Source: Roseovarius sp. UBA6167 (lineage in GTDB: Bacteria > Pseudomonadota > Alphaproteobacteria > Rhodobacterales > Rhodobacteraceae). Taken from it: a DNA stretch of 26,876 bases. Under the pieces are notes generated by a model. That model did not search any database, was not told the origin of the DNA, and worked only from the letters and a program-made list of their open reading frames with translations. The position numbers were made by a program, and so were the translations under genes. The stretch spans positions 1-26,876 of the forward strand of contig DIUD01000042.1 of the NCBI GenBank assembly GCA_002428225.1, read 5' to 3'. Positions 8,214 to 14,703 of the stretch are shown piece after piece (the first letter of the stretch is position 1; every line of letters begins with the position of its first letter).

Positions 8214-8672
8214 ATGGTTCAGATGACTTCCCTTTCCGCGCGTGCCGGCGTCGCGGCTGCCTACCCGCCCGACATGCAGGTCGCGGCGCTGTGCTGGCGC
8301 AAGTTCGGGGACAGGAAAGAGGTGCTGCTCATCACCAGCCGCGACACCGGGCGCTGGATCGTGCCCAAGGGCTGGCCCATCGAGGGGCTCACGCCCGCGC
8401 AATCGGCGCTGCGCGAGGCGTGGGAAGAGGCGGGCGTGCGCGCCGATGCCGACAAGGCGCGGCCCTGCGGGCAGTTCCGCTATGAGAAGATCCTCAAGGA
8501 CGACAGCGGTGTGCTGCTCACGGTGCTGCTCTACAAGGTGCGGCTGCGCGCGGGCGATCTCGCCGACAGCTTCCCCGAGGAAGGCCAGCGCGAACGCCTC
8601 TGGGTGGCGGCGAAAAAGGCTGCGCAGATGGTGGAAGAGGCCGAGTTGCAGAAGATCCTGCGCACCGTCTGA
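8214..8672 (+). CDS. NUDIX hydrolase
   Basis: This is a 152-residue single-domain NUDIX pyrophosphohydrolase, resembling the diphosphoinositol-polyphosphate/dinucleoside-polyphosphate branch through its PKGW signature. The NUDIX helix reads PKGWPIEG at residues 51-58 followed by REAWEEAGV at 67-75. The REUxEExGU core that binds the metal is intact, but the upstream Glu of the consensus (8 residues before the Arg) is Leu60 or its neighbour, with a Glu two residues earlier instead. This looks common in alphaproteobacterial members, though I state that from memory. The start ATG follows AGGG at about 8 nt; ATG at 8223 is an alternative. The gene ends 6 bp from the convergent mesaconyl-CoA hydratase gene. 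Substrate unknown. Confidence 0.88.
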   Translation: MVQMTSLSARAGVAAAYPPDMQVAALCWRKFGDRKEVLLITSRDTGRWIVPKGWPIEGLTPAQSALREAWEEAGVRADADKARPCGQFRYEKILKDDSGVLLTVLLYKVRLRAGDLADSFPEEGQRERLWVAAKKAAQMVEEAELQKILRTV

Positions 8673-8678
8673 CCCGGC

Positions 8679-9710
8679 TCAGAGCGGGACAAGCGCCCAG
8701 TAATCGAGATCGAGCAGGACATGGGGCAGGTATTTGCCGTCCTCGCCCTTCAGGGTGAACGGCGCACCGCCCTTCGTTGCCACCAGCCGCAGCCGCAGCG
8801 CGCCCACCCCGGGCGCGGGCGTCTCGGCGCGCTCGATCACCTCGGACCAGGCGCGCACCGTATCGCCCGCGAAACACGGGTTGGCGTGGCTGCCTGCATT
8901 GATCGCCACGATCATCTGCGCATTGGCCAGCCCGTTGAACGACAGCGCGCGCGCCATCGAGATCACGTGCCCGCCATAGATGAGCCGCTTGCCATCCTCG
9001 CGCAGGCTCGCGTCGAAATGGGTCTTGGCGGTGTTCTGCCACAGGCGCGTGGCGAGCATGTGCTCGGCCTCCTCGATGGTCACGCCGTCCACATGGTCGA
9101 TCTGCTCGCCGACATCGTAATCACCCCAGCGATGCGGCTCTCCGGCGCGGGTGAAATCGTAGCGCGTGAAATCGAGCCCCTCGGGCACAACCAGATCGCC
9201 CGCCGCCACCGCCGGCGCCAGCGCAGGCACCACCGGCGCGGGCGCAGGGGCGGATTGATCGCGCTTGCGCACCATCACCCAGCGGACGAACGTCATCACC
9301 GTCTCGCCATGCTGGTTCGTGCCCGAGGTGCGCACATAGACCACCCCGGTCTTGCCCGAGGAGTTCTCCTTGAGGCCGATCACCTCGGATTGCGAGCTGA
9401 GCGTGTCACCCGGCCAGACCGGTTGCAGCCAGCGCGCCTCGGCATAGCCGAGATTGGCCACGGCATTGAGCGAGATGTCGGGCACCGACTTGCCGAACAC
9501 GATGTGGAACGCCGCCAGATCGTCGAGCGGGCTGGCGCGCAGGCCGGAGGCGCGGGCAAACTCGTCCGAGGAATGGAGCGCGTGGCGGGCGGGGTAAAGC
9601 GCGTGATAAAGCGCGCGCTCGCCCCCCGAGACGGTGCGCGGCACAGCATGGGCAATCACCTCGCCCAAGGCGTAATCCTCGAAGAAGCGGCCCGGATTGG
9701 TCTTGGCCAT
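8679..9710 (-). CDS. mch: Mesaconyl-CoA hydratase (beta-methylmalyl-CoA dehydratase), MaoC double hot-dog
   Basis: This enzyme of the ethylmalonyl-CoA pathway interconverts mesaconyl-CoA and beta-methylmalyl-CoA. The 343-residue protein begins MAKTNPGRFFEDYALGEVI and contains SVPDISLNAVANLGYAEARW and SEVIGLKENSSGKTGVVYVR, a pattern I recognise from the Rhodobacter sphaeroides enzyme of about the same length. Two MaoC-like hot-dog domains are apparent, about 1-150 and 190-340; the second carries IDHVDGVTIEEAEHM and YGGHVISMARALSFNG. The start ATG 9710 is chosen by that homology; a GTG at 9716 overlaps the preceding stop (GTGA) and is possible. It is the last gene of a four-gene minus-strand operon headed by a CitE-type enzyme acting on related beta-hydroxyacyl-CoAs. 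An itaconyl-CoA hydratase role is less likely. Confidence 0.87.
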   Translation of the reverse strand: MAKTNPGRFFEDYALGEVIAHAVPRTVSGGERALYHALYPARHALHSSDEFARASGLRASPLDDLAAFHIVFGKSVPDISLNAVANLGYAEARWLQPVWPGDTLSSQSEVIGLKENSSGKTGVVYVRTSGTNQHGETVMTFVRWVMVRKRDQSAPAPAPVVPALAPAVAAGDLVVPEGLDFTRYDFTRAGEPHRWGDYDVGEQIDHVDGVTIEEAEHMLATRLWQNTAKTHFDASLREDGKRLIYGGHVISMARALSFNGLANAQMIVAINAGSHANPCFAGDTVRAWSEVIERAETPAPGVGALRLRLVATKGGAPFTLKGEDGKYLPHVLLDLDYWALVPL

Positions 9711-9712
9711 GT

Positions 9713-9916
9713 TCACTGCTCTCCCAGCCTGATTTCGGGGGAATAGGTGCCGGGCACCTCCTTGATGACCGCCTGACCGCAGCGCATCACGCCATTGGCC
9801 GCGTCAAAGGCATAGGTGGGGCCGCCATGCAGCACCCAGCCCTTGTTGAGCGCGGCCGTGACCTTGTGACAGAAGGCCGAGGTGTCGTCGGCGGTGAGGA
9901 ACCGATAGAGATGCAT
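9713..9916 (-). CDS. DUF1737-family small protein
   Basis: This is a 67-residue protein beginning MHLYRFLTADDTSAFCHKV and continuing ALNKGWVLHGGPTYAFD, the conserved core of DUF1737 proteins, whose function is unknown. The ATG at 9916 lies 4 bp after the nnrU stop. The longer frame from 9961 would overlap nnrU and lacks family similarity, so I reject it. It sits tightly between nnrU and the hydratase gene, so it is almost certainly cotranscribed. Confidence 0.8.
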   Translation of the reverse strand: MHLYRFLTADDTSAFCHKVTAALNKGWVLHGGPTYAFDAANGVMRCGQAVIKEVPGTYSPEIRLGEQ

Positions 9917-9920
9917 GAGG

Positions 9921-10466
9921 CTATCCCGGAAACGGCCAGACGCCCAGCCAGTTGTGAACAAAGGTCATGGCGAAGAACAGCACCAGCGTGATGATTACCA
10001 GCAGGATGTCGCGCCTGGCCTCGCCCGGCTGCGGGCGGTCCCATTCCTCGGCCATGTTGATGACCACCACCTCCAGCACCGCCCAGCCAAGCAACCCGCC
10101 AAACAGGATGAGCGAGGCCAGATCGCCATTGACCAGCAGGTGCGCCACCGCCCAGACCTTGACGGCGGTCAGTTGCGGATGGCGGATCGCGCCGCGCAGC
10201 CGCCCCTTGGTGGCGCTCATGCCATAAAGGAACACCGCGCCCAGCATCATCAGGTTGTTGACGTGCACCGTCCAGGCCGGCGGTGCCCAGACATGGATGA
10301 AAACTGCCTGCCGGTAGCCGACCACCATGAGGATCAGCCCGGCGACCACGCCGAGCGCCACAAGGCCCTTGCCCGCATTGCCCATCCTCGTGCGCAGATC
10401 CGGCGCCACGCGCTTGAAGAGGTGTGCCACGCTCCACAGGATCAGTCCCGCGATGAGATAGGCCAT
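9921..10466 (-). CDS. NnrU family integral membrane protein
   Basis: This is a 181-residue membrane protein with five to six hydrophobic segments: an N-terminal LIAGLILWSVAHL, then GLVALGVVAGLILMVVGY, a VNNLMMLGAVFLYGM segment, LILFGGLLGWAVLEVVVIN, and a C-terminal ILLVIITLVLFFAMTFVHN. The spacing and the RHPQLTAVKVWAVAHLLVNGD motif are those of the NnrU family, named for a gene near nitrite/nitric oxide reductase genes and related to isoprenylcysteine methyltransferase-like membrane proteins. No denitrification genes are nearby. Its ribosome site GGAG overlaps the end of the upstream lyase gene, 6 bp away, which suggests translational coupling. Its function here is unknown. Confidence 0.85.
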   Translation of the reverse strand: MAYLIAGLILWSVAHLFKRVAPDLRTRMGNAGKGLVALGVVAGLILMVVGYRQAVFIHVWAPPAWTVHVNNLMMLGAVFLYGMSATKGRLRGAIRHPQLTAVKVWAVAHLLVNGDLASLILFGGLLGWAVLEVVVINMAEEWDRPQPGEARRDILLVIITLVLFFAMTFVHNWLGVWPFPG

Positions 10467-10472
10467 AGGTTG

Positions 10473-11330
10473 TTACTCCGCTGCCAGATCGCGTATCGCC
10501 CGGGCCTGGGCAAGGATGCGCTGCGCCGTCACCACATGCAGGTTCTCGACGATCTGCCCGTCCACGACCGCGATCCCCTGACCCGAGGCCCGGCTTTCTT
10601 CATACGCGGAAATCTGGCGTTCGGCCAGTTCGATTTCCGCCTCGGTGGGGGCGAAGGCGGTATTGGCGATGTCGATCTGCGCGGGATGGATCAGCGTCTT
10701 GCCGTCGAACCCCAGATCGCGCCCCTGTTCGCATTCCACGCGCAGCCCGTCCTCGTCCTTGAAGCGGTTATAGACTCCGTCCACCGCGACGATCCGCGCC
10801 GCCCGCGCCGCCAGAACGATGTTCTGGAGCGCAAGCATCAGCGGCAGCCGGTCCGCTCGTGCGCGCGTGCGCAGATCCTTGGCCAGATCATTCGTGCCCG
10901 CGACCAGCCCCGCCACACGCGGATGGGCGGCGATCTCGCGCGCGTTGAAGATCGAGAGCGGCGTTTCCATCATCGTCCAGACCGCGAGATCGGGGCCGAT
11001 GATATCGGTCAGCGTGTCGATATCGGACGGCGCGTTGACCTTGGGCAGAAGGATCGCATCGGCCCCCGCATCGGCAAACGCGCGTGCATCCTGCAGCCCC
11101 CATTCGGTCGAGAGCGCGTTGATCCGCACGATCCTGGCGCGCCTGCCATAGCCGCCCGCATCGAGCGCCGCGCGCAGCGTGGCGCGCGCCTCGGCCTTGG
11201 CATCGGGGGCGACGGCGTCCTCCAGGTCGAAGATGATCGCATCGGCGGGCAGGCTGCGCGCCTTGTCAAGCGCGCGCTCTTTTGATCCGGGGATATAGAG
11301 CACGGAACGATAGGGTTGGGTGGCGGCCAT
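10473..11330 (-). CDS. CitE/HpcH-family CoA-ester lyase, likely (3S)-malyl-CoA thioesterase (Mcl2-like)
   Basis: This is a 285-residue TIM-barrel enzyme of the citrate lyase beta/malyl-CoA lyase family. Visible are LYIPGSKERA (CoA site), IFDLEDAV at 33-40, the VRIN and LLPKV strands, the Mg-ligand Glu in WTMMETPLSI near 121-122, TNDLAKDL at about 146-153, and GKTLIHPAQI at 210-219. Length and N-terminus resemble Rhodobacter Mcl2, the (3S)-malyl-CoA thioesterase (about 288 residues), more than Mcl1, the longer malyl-CoA/beta-methylmalyl-CoA lyase. A (S)-citramalyl-CoA lyase role is a real alternative, given the CoA-transferase gene upstream. The start ATG has GAGGG upstream. It heads the operon with nnrU, the DUF1737 gene and mch, which supports a role in the glyoxylate/ethylmalonyl-CoA network. 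Confidence 0.85.
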   Translation of the reverse strand: MAATQPYRSVLYIPGSKERALDKARSLPADAIIFDLEDAVAPDAKAEARATLRAALDAGGYGRRARIVRINALSTEWGLQDARAFADAGADAILLPKVNAPSDIDTLTDIIGPDLAVWTMMETPLSIFNAREIAAHPRVAGLVAGTNDLAKDLRTRARADRLPLMLALQNIVLAARAARIVAVDGVYNRFKDEDGLRVECEQGRDLGFDGKTLIHPAQIDIANTAFAPTEAEIELAERQISAYEESRASGQGIAVVDGQIVENLHVVTAQRILAQARAIRDLAAE

Positions 11331-11495
11331 TGTCAGCCCTCATGTCTGGGAAAGATTCTTGCGCAGGGATGCCACTTTTTGGCGGAAACGTTCAAGTGGT
11401 TTCTGCCGCGATGCAGCGTCCCCGCGATGCGACGGCGCCCCGACCCGGATCGACCCCGAAGCCCGACCGAGCCGCCTCGGGCCCACCCCTCAGGT

Positions 11496-11517
11496 GGAAC
11501 GGTAGAGTAACCGTTCC
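11496..11517. repeat. Hairpin
   Basis: GGAACGG (11496-11502) and CCGTTCC (11511-11517) form a perfect 7-bp stem around an 8-nt loop. No T-run follows on either strand, so it could be an operator or an RNA structure in the leader of the CitE operon. Confidence 0.4.
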
Positions 11518-11594
11518 GCGGTCGAGAAGCCTTCGCGGTCGTCAGGGGATCGCGATGCCCGCTCCTTGAGGGGGTCGCATGGCGATTGACGCTT

Positions 11595-11621
11595 CCAGGG
11601 CTCCCTGGCAGGACGCCCTGG
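11595..11621 (-). terminator. Hairpin just after the CoA-transferase stop
   Basis: CCAGGGC (11595-11601) pairs perfectly with GCCCTGG (11615-11621). On the minus strand it begins 3 bp after the stop codon of the CoA-transferase gene. The lack of a following U-tract argues for a weak or Rho-assisted terminator, or for an mRNA-stabilising element. Confidence 0.4.
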
Positions 11622-11624
11622 GCG

Positions 11625-12752
11625 TCATTTGGAAAATTCCTCTCGGATCGCAGCCGAGGACGCCCCCAGCGCCGGCACGTCCCCCACCGACAGGGTTTCG
11701 CCCTTCACAAGCAGCGGTGGCGCCACGATGCTGACCGGGCCGCGCTCGGTTGACAGGTCGGTGCGGCGCAGGGCGGTATGCGCAGGCATGTCGGAAATTT
11801 CGTTTATGAATCCATAGGCGATGATGGCCTGACGCAGGCGTGCCACGACCGTGTCGCGGTCGAGATGGCTGAACACCTCTTCGATAACCTTGTTCAGTGC
11901 CTCGCGGTGTTGGCTGCGCGCCGGATTGTCATGGTAGTCCGGGTGATCTTTCAGTTCGGGTTTTTCCAGAACGATTTCGCACAGGCGGGCCCATTCGCGC
12001 TGGTTCTGGACCGCCAGCACGACGCGCGAACCGTCCCCGATGGCAAAAGCGCCGTAGGGCGCGATCAGCCCGTGGCTGAAACCGGTGCGCGGAGTGACCT
12101 TGCCGGACAGCTCGTAGCTGGCGATATAGATCGCCACCCAGTCGGTCATCGACCCGAAGAGCGACACCGACAGGCCCGCGCCCTTGCCGGTGTTGGCGCG
12201 CGCCAGCAGCGCCCTGAGGATGCCGGCATAGGCATTGGTGGCGCAGGCGAGATCGCAGACCGACGCACCGCAACGCCCCGGCGCGTCGGGCTCTCCGCTG
12301 ATCGCGGCAAGTCCGCTCTCGGCCTGGACCAGCATGTCATAGGCACGCATTTCGGCATAGTCGCCGCTGTCGCCATAGCCGGTGATGTCGCAGGTGATCA
12401 GGCGCGGATTGCGGGCCCGCAATTGCTCGGAGCCAAAGCCGGCGCGGGCCGCAGCACCGGGGGCGAGGTTCTGAACGAACACATCGGCGCGATCGAGGAT
12501 ACGATGCAACAAGGCCGCATCCTCGGGGTTCTTGATATCCAGCTCTATCGATTCCTTGCCCCGGTTAAGCCAGGAAAAGAAGATGCTGGCCCCCTTGAGG
12601 TGATCGTCATAGGCCCGGGCGAAATCGCCGCCGGGGCGTTCGATCTTGATGACGCGGGCGCCGGCCTCGGCCAGTTGGGTCGCGCAGTAAGGCGCGGCCA
12701 CAGCCTGGCCCATCTCGACCACCAGGACACCTTCGAGGGCTTTGCTGAGCAT
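11625..12752 (-). CDS. Class III (CaiB/BaiF family) CoA-transferase
   Basis: This is a 375-residue family III CoA-transferase, which moves CoA between carboxylic acids through an aspartyl-CoA intermediate. The N-terminus (LEGVLVVEMGQAVAAPYCA) and VIKIERPGGDFAR are typical. The likely catalytic Asp is D139 in AYDMLVQAESGL, the position equivalent to Asp169 of formyl-CoA transferase, and LNRGKESIELDIKNPE is the usual nucleotide-side motif. It diverges from an MmgE/PrpD gene and lies 294 bp upstream of the CitE-type enzyme on the same strand, so it may act on a C5 dicarboxylate such as itaconate, mesaconate or citramalate; that is inference. The start ATG 12752 has only a weak GAAGA ribosome site. 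Confidence 0.88.
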   Translation of the reverse strand: MLSKALEGVLVVEMGQAVAAPYCATQLAEAGARVIKIERPGGDFARAYDDHLKGASIFFSWLNRGKESIELDIKNPEDAALLHRILDRADVFVQNLAPGAAARAGFGSEQLRARNPRLITCDITGYGDSGDYAEMRAYDMLVQAESGLAAISGEPDAPGRCGASVCDLACATNAYAGILRALLARANTGKGAGLSVSLFGSMTDWVAIYIASYELSGKVTPRTGFSHGLIAPYGAFAIGDGSRVVLAVQNQREWARLCEIVLEKPELKDHPDYHDNPARSQHREALNKVIEEVFSHLDRDTVVARLRQAIIAYGFINEISDMPAHTALRRTDLSTERGPVSIVAPPLLVKGETLSVGDVPALGASSAAIREEFSK

Positions 12753-12869
12753 GGATCTTCGTCTTTCTCTTGTTTCTGTTCTCTGCCCGTTCCGGCCGCC
12801 TGTTCGTCGGCCCGGGCCGTGTCGGGACTGCTACGACGGGGGTGGCACCGCCACGGCACCGTGACCGCG

Positions 12870-12898
12870 TTGCCATACAATACCCGACGTGCTAAACT
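12870..12898 (+). promoter_or_regulatory. Probable promoter of the MmgE/PrpD gene
   Basis: TTGCCA (12870-12875, five of six matches to the -35 consensus) and TAAACT (12893-12898, four of six) are 17 bp apart. The site lies in the 251-bp divergent spacer, about 105 bp before the start codon. A direct repeat overlaps the -10 (see 12886-12910). Confidence 0.45.
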
Positions 12899-12910
12899 TG
12901 ACGCGCTAAC
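12886..12910 (+). repeat. Direct repeat GACGYGCTAA over the promoter
   Basis: GACGTGCTAA (12886-12895) recurs as GACGCGCTAA (12900-12909), start to start 14 bp apart, on the same strand and across the likely -10 box. The phase and position suggest a regulator-binding site, but the regulator is unknown. Confidence 0.4.
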
Positions 12911-13003
12911 AGGTTCGGGACGTTTCATCAAACTGTCAAGCACTTCCTCATGATCCTGCGCAGAGGCATTCTACCCCTACGCCAGAGAGAGAGAGACAAA
13001 GAA

Positions 13004-14431
13004 ATGGCCGCATCCCTGACCCGTGACTTGGGCGCCTTCATCTCCGGCTTGCGTTTCGAAGACATCCCCGCAAAGGCATTCGAGGTCGTCAGGACCGGCA
13101 CTATCGACGCGATCGGCACGATGATCGCGGGGCGATCCGAACCGGTGATCGACATCCTGATGCAGGGCTTTCGACTGCCTGCCGAGCCTGCCGAGGCACG
13201 ATTGTTCCTCAGCGAAGAGCGGGTATCCGCCCAGTTGGCGGCCCTGCTCAACGGGACCGCGATGCATGTCCTCGATTACGATGACGTGGCGCTGCCGCTG
13301 GGGGGGCATCCCTCTACGGTGCTGGTGCCGGCAATCCTGGCGCAGGCCGATGTGATGGGCAATGCCTCGGGCCGGGATCTGCTGCGTGCCTATGTCGTGG
13401 GCTACGAGGTCTGGGCCGAGATCGCGCAGCGCGAGCGCAGCGCGCATCATCTCAAGGGCTGGCATCCGACGTCGGTTCTGGGGGTGGTCGGCGCGGCGGC
13501 GGCCTGTGCCGCCCTGCGCGGGCTTGACGCCGGTGCCGCCGCCCACGCGATCGGCATCGCCTCATCCGAGGCCAGTGGGCTGGCGGCCAATTTCGGCTCG
13601 ATGACCAAGAGCTTTCACGCCGGGCGCGCGGCACAGTCGGGTATGATGGCGGCGCGGTTGGCGGCAGCGGGGATGACGGCTGCGCCGGATGTGCTGGAGC
13701 ATCCGCGCGGCCTGTTATACGCAATATCGCCCGAGGGAAATGTCGATCTGGAGACGCCGGCGGACAGGCTGGGCCGCGACTGGCAGATATTGCGTCACCG
13801 CGTCGGCATAAAGAAATACCCGCTTTGCTACGCGGTTCACCGGGCCGAAGATGCGTTGCTTGATCTGATCCGTGAAACCGGAGTCAGGGCGCGAGATGTG
13901 AGCGCGATCCGGGTCGAGATAGGCGCCACCCAGGCCGCGATCCTGCGCAACGCCCGGCCCCGGACCGGACTGGAGGCCAAGTTCTCGATCCAGTTCGCGA
14001 TGGCTTGCGGGCTGGTCGCCGGGCGCGCCGGGCTTTCGGAACTCACCGACGAATTCGTCCAGCGCGACGAGGTGCAGCGGCTGATCCGGGCGACAACGGT
14101 CGAGGAAACGCACGAGGTATCGTCGCCCAACGACGTGTTCTCTCCGTTCGACCGGGTGACGCTGACGCTGGCGGACGGCACCGAGTTGCAAAGCGCGCCG
14201 GTCGAGAGGGCGCGCGGGGACGCCGACCTGCCCCTCAGCCGCGAGGAGTTATGGACCAAGTTCGAGGATTGCCTGGCCCAGGGCGGTGTCGGCGGAAGCC
14301 GCGCGCGCGCCGTGTTTGACGCGCTCGACACGCTGGAGGCGCTTCCCGATGTCGCCGATCTACCTTCGCTGGGGCCGGAATTGCGGAGGCAGGCGGCTGA
14401 TAGCAGACGCACAGTGCCGGCAAGTCGGTAA
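13004..14431 (+). CDS. MmgE/PrpD family protein (2-methylcitrate dehydratase / cis-aconitate decarboxylase superfamily)
   Basis: This is a 475-residue enzyme of the MmgE/PrpD superfamily, which includes 2-methylcitrate dehydratase, cis-aconitate decarboxylase (itaconate-forming) and other dehydratases or epimerases. Visible conserved segments are HVLDYDDV with D91 and D93, GGHPS with H102, KGWHPTSVLGVVGAA with H154, FGSMTKSFHAGRAAQSG with K202 and H205, and KKYPLCYAVHRAEDA with H279. These lie close to the active-site positions I recall for human ACOD1 (Asp93, His103, His159, Lys207, His277). The family alone does not give the reaction. The start ATG 13004 is preceded by a GAGAGAG tract; the frame is open upstream to 12950, but that extension lacks similarity. 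It is divergent from the CoA-transferase gene, so the two may share regulation. Confidence 0.87.
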   Translation: MAASLTRDLGAFISGLRFEDIPAKAFEVVRTGTIDAIGTMIAGRSEPVIDILMQGFRLPAEPAEARLFLSEERVSAQLAALLNGTAMHVLDYDDVALPLGGHPSTVLVPAILAQADVMGNASGRDLLRAYVVGYEVWAEIAQRERSAHHLKGWHPTSVLGVVGAAAACAALRGLDAGAAAHAIGIASSEASGLAANFGSMTKSFHAGRAAQSGMMAARLAAAGMTAAPDVLEHPRGLLYAISPEGNVDLETPADRLGRDWQILRHRVGIKKYPLCYAVHRAEDALLDLIRETGVRARDVSAIRVEIGATQAAILRNARPRTGLEAKFSIQFAMACGLVAGRAGLSELTDEFVQRDEVQRLIRATTVEETHEVSSPNDVFSPFDRVTLTLADGTELQSAPVERARGDADLPLSREELWTKFEDCLAQGGVGGSRARAVFDALDTLEALPDVADLPSLGPELRRQAADSRRTVPASR

Positions 14432-14634
14432 GCAATGCATGGCTGTCCCGTCCCGGCAGAGAATCGACGGCGTCGCGAAGCCGCGATGACATATTGCCTT
14501 CTGGGCATCACCGGCTTTCGCGTGTTTCTCCTGCGGCTTTGCGGATGCTGTTGCCGCTCTTCATTGAAAACACGCTGGAATTTTCAGATTCCTGCTGTCA
14601 GCAAATCATCGAGTGTGCGTTGTGAATTCTTGTC
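14432..14634. other. Intergenic region upstream of the transporter operon
   Basis: This spacer follows the MmgE/PrpD stop. It has one small stem, TCGCG/CGCGA at 14473-14486, without a T-run, and a GTGCGTT at 14614-14620 that resembles one half of the operator downstream. A 67-codon frame here lacks a ribosome site and is not supported. Confidence 0.35.
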
Positions 14635-14663
14635 TTGATAGATTTTCTAACGTGCGTTAGATT
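14635..14663 (+). promoter_or_regulatory. Promoter of the SDR-ABC transporter-beta-oxidation operon
   Basis: TTGATA (14635-14640) and TAGATT (14658-14663) are separated by exactly 17 bp, a good sigma70-type promoter, in a locally AT-rich stretch about 40 bp before the first start codon. The operator palindrome fills the right part of the spacer and overlaps the -10. Confidence 0.7.
14647..14660. promoter_or_regulatory. TetR operator 2 (palindrome CTAACGTGCGTTAG)
   Basis: The 6-bp arms CTAACG and CGTTAG are exact inverted repeats around TG. It matches the minus-strand reading of the site at 1766-1779 in 12 of 14 bases, and at both sites the palindrome overlaps the -10 box. The likely binder is the TetR protein encoded at 1110-1739. 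Confidence 0.7.
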
Positions 14664-14703
14664 GCCCCAAAACAAGACCTCAACAGGGATGGGAGGGAGC
14701 GTC

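Larger units (their letters stand above)
11331..11624. other. Intergenic region upstream of the CitE/mch operon
   Basis: This is a 294-bp spacer between two minus-strand genes. It holds two perfect 7-bp stem hairpins (11496-11517 and 11595-11621) and a looser inverted repeat, CCACTT/AAGTGG, near 11371-11398. The promoter of the CitE-mch operon should lie here, but I could not place it confidently. No coding sequence is supported. Confidence 0.4.

Noticed and set aside
11282..11569. Plus-strand frames in the spacer before the CitE-type gene
   Set aside because: They overlap the start of the minus-strand gene, lack ribosome sites and have arginine/proline-rich shadow composition.
14614..14620. 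GTGCGTT as a possible extra half-operator upstream of the promoter at 14635
   Set aside because: Only one half matches, and no inverted partner lies at the right spacing, so chance is sufficient.
14435..14638. A small Cys-rich frame (67 codons, LRLCGCCC) just before the transporter promoter
   Set aside because: It has no ribosome site, and its end runs into the promoter/operator. The Cys run comes from a short TGCGGATGCTGTTGCCG-like stretch rather than a conserved pattern.
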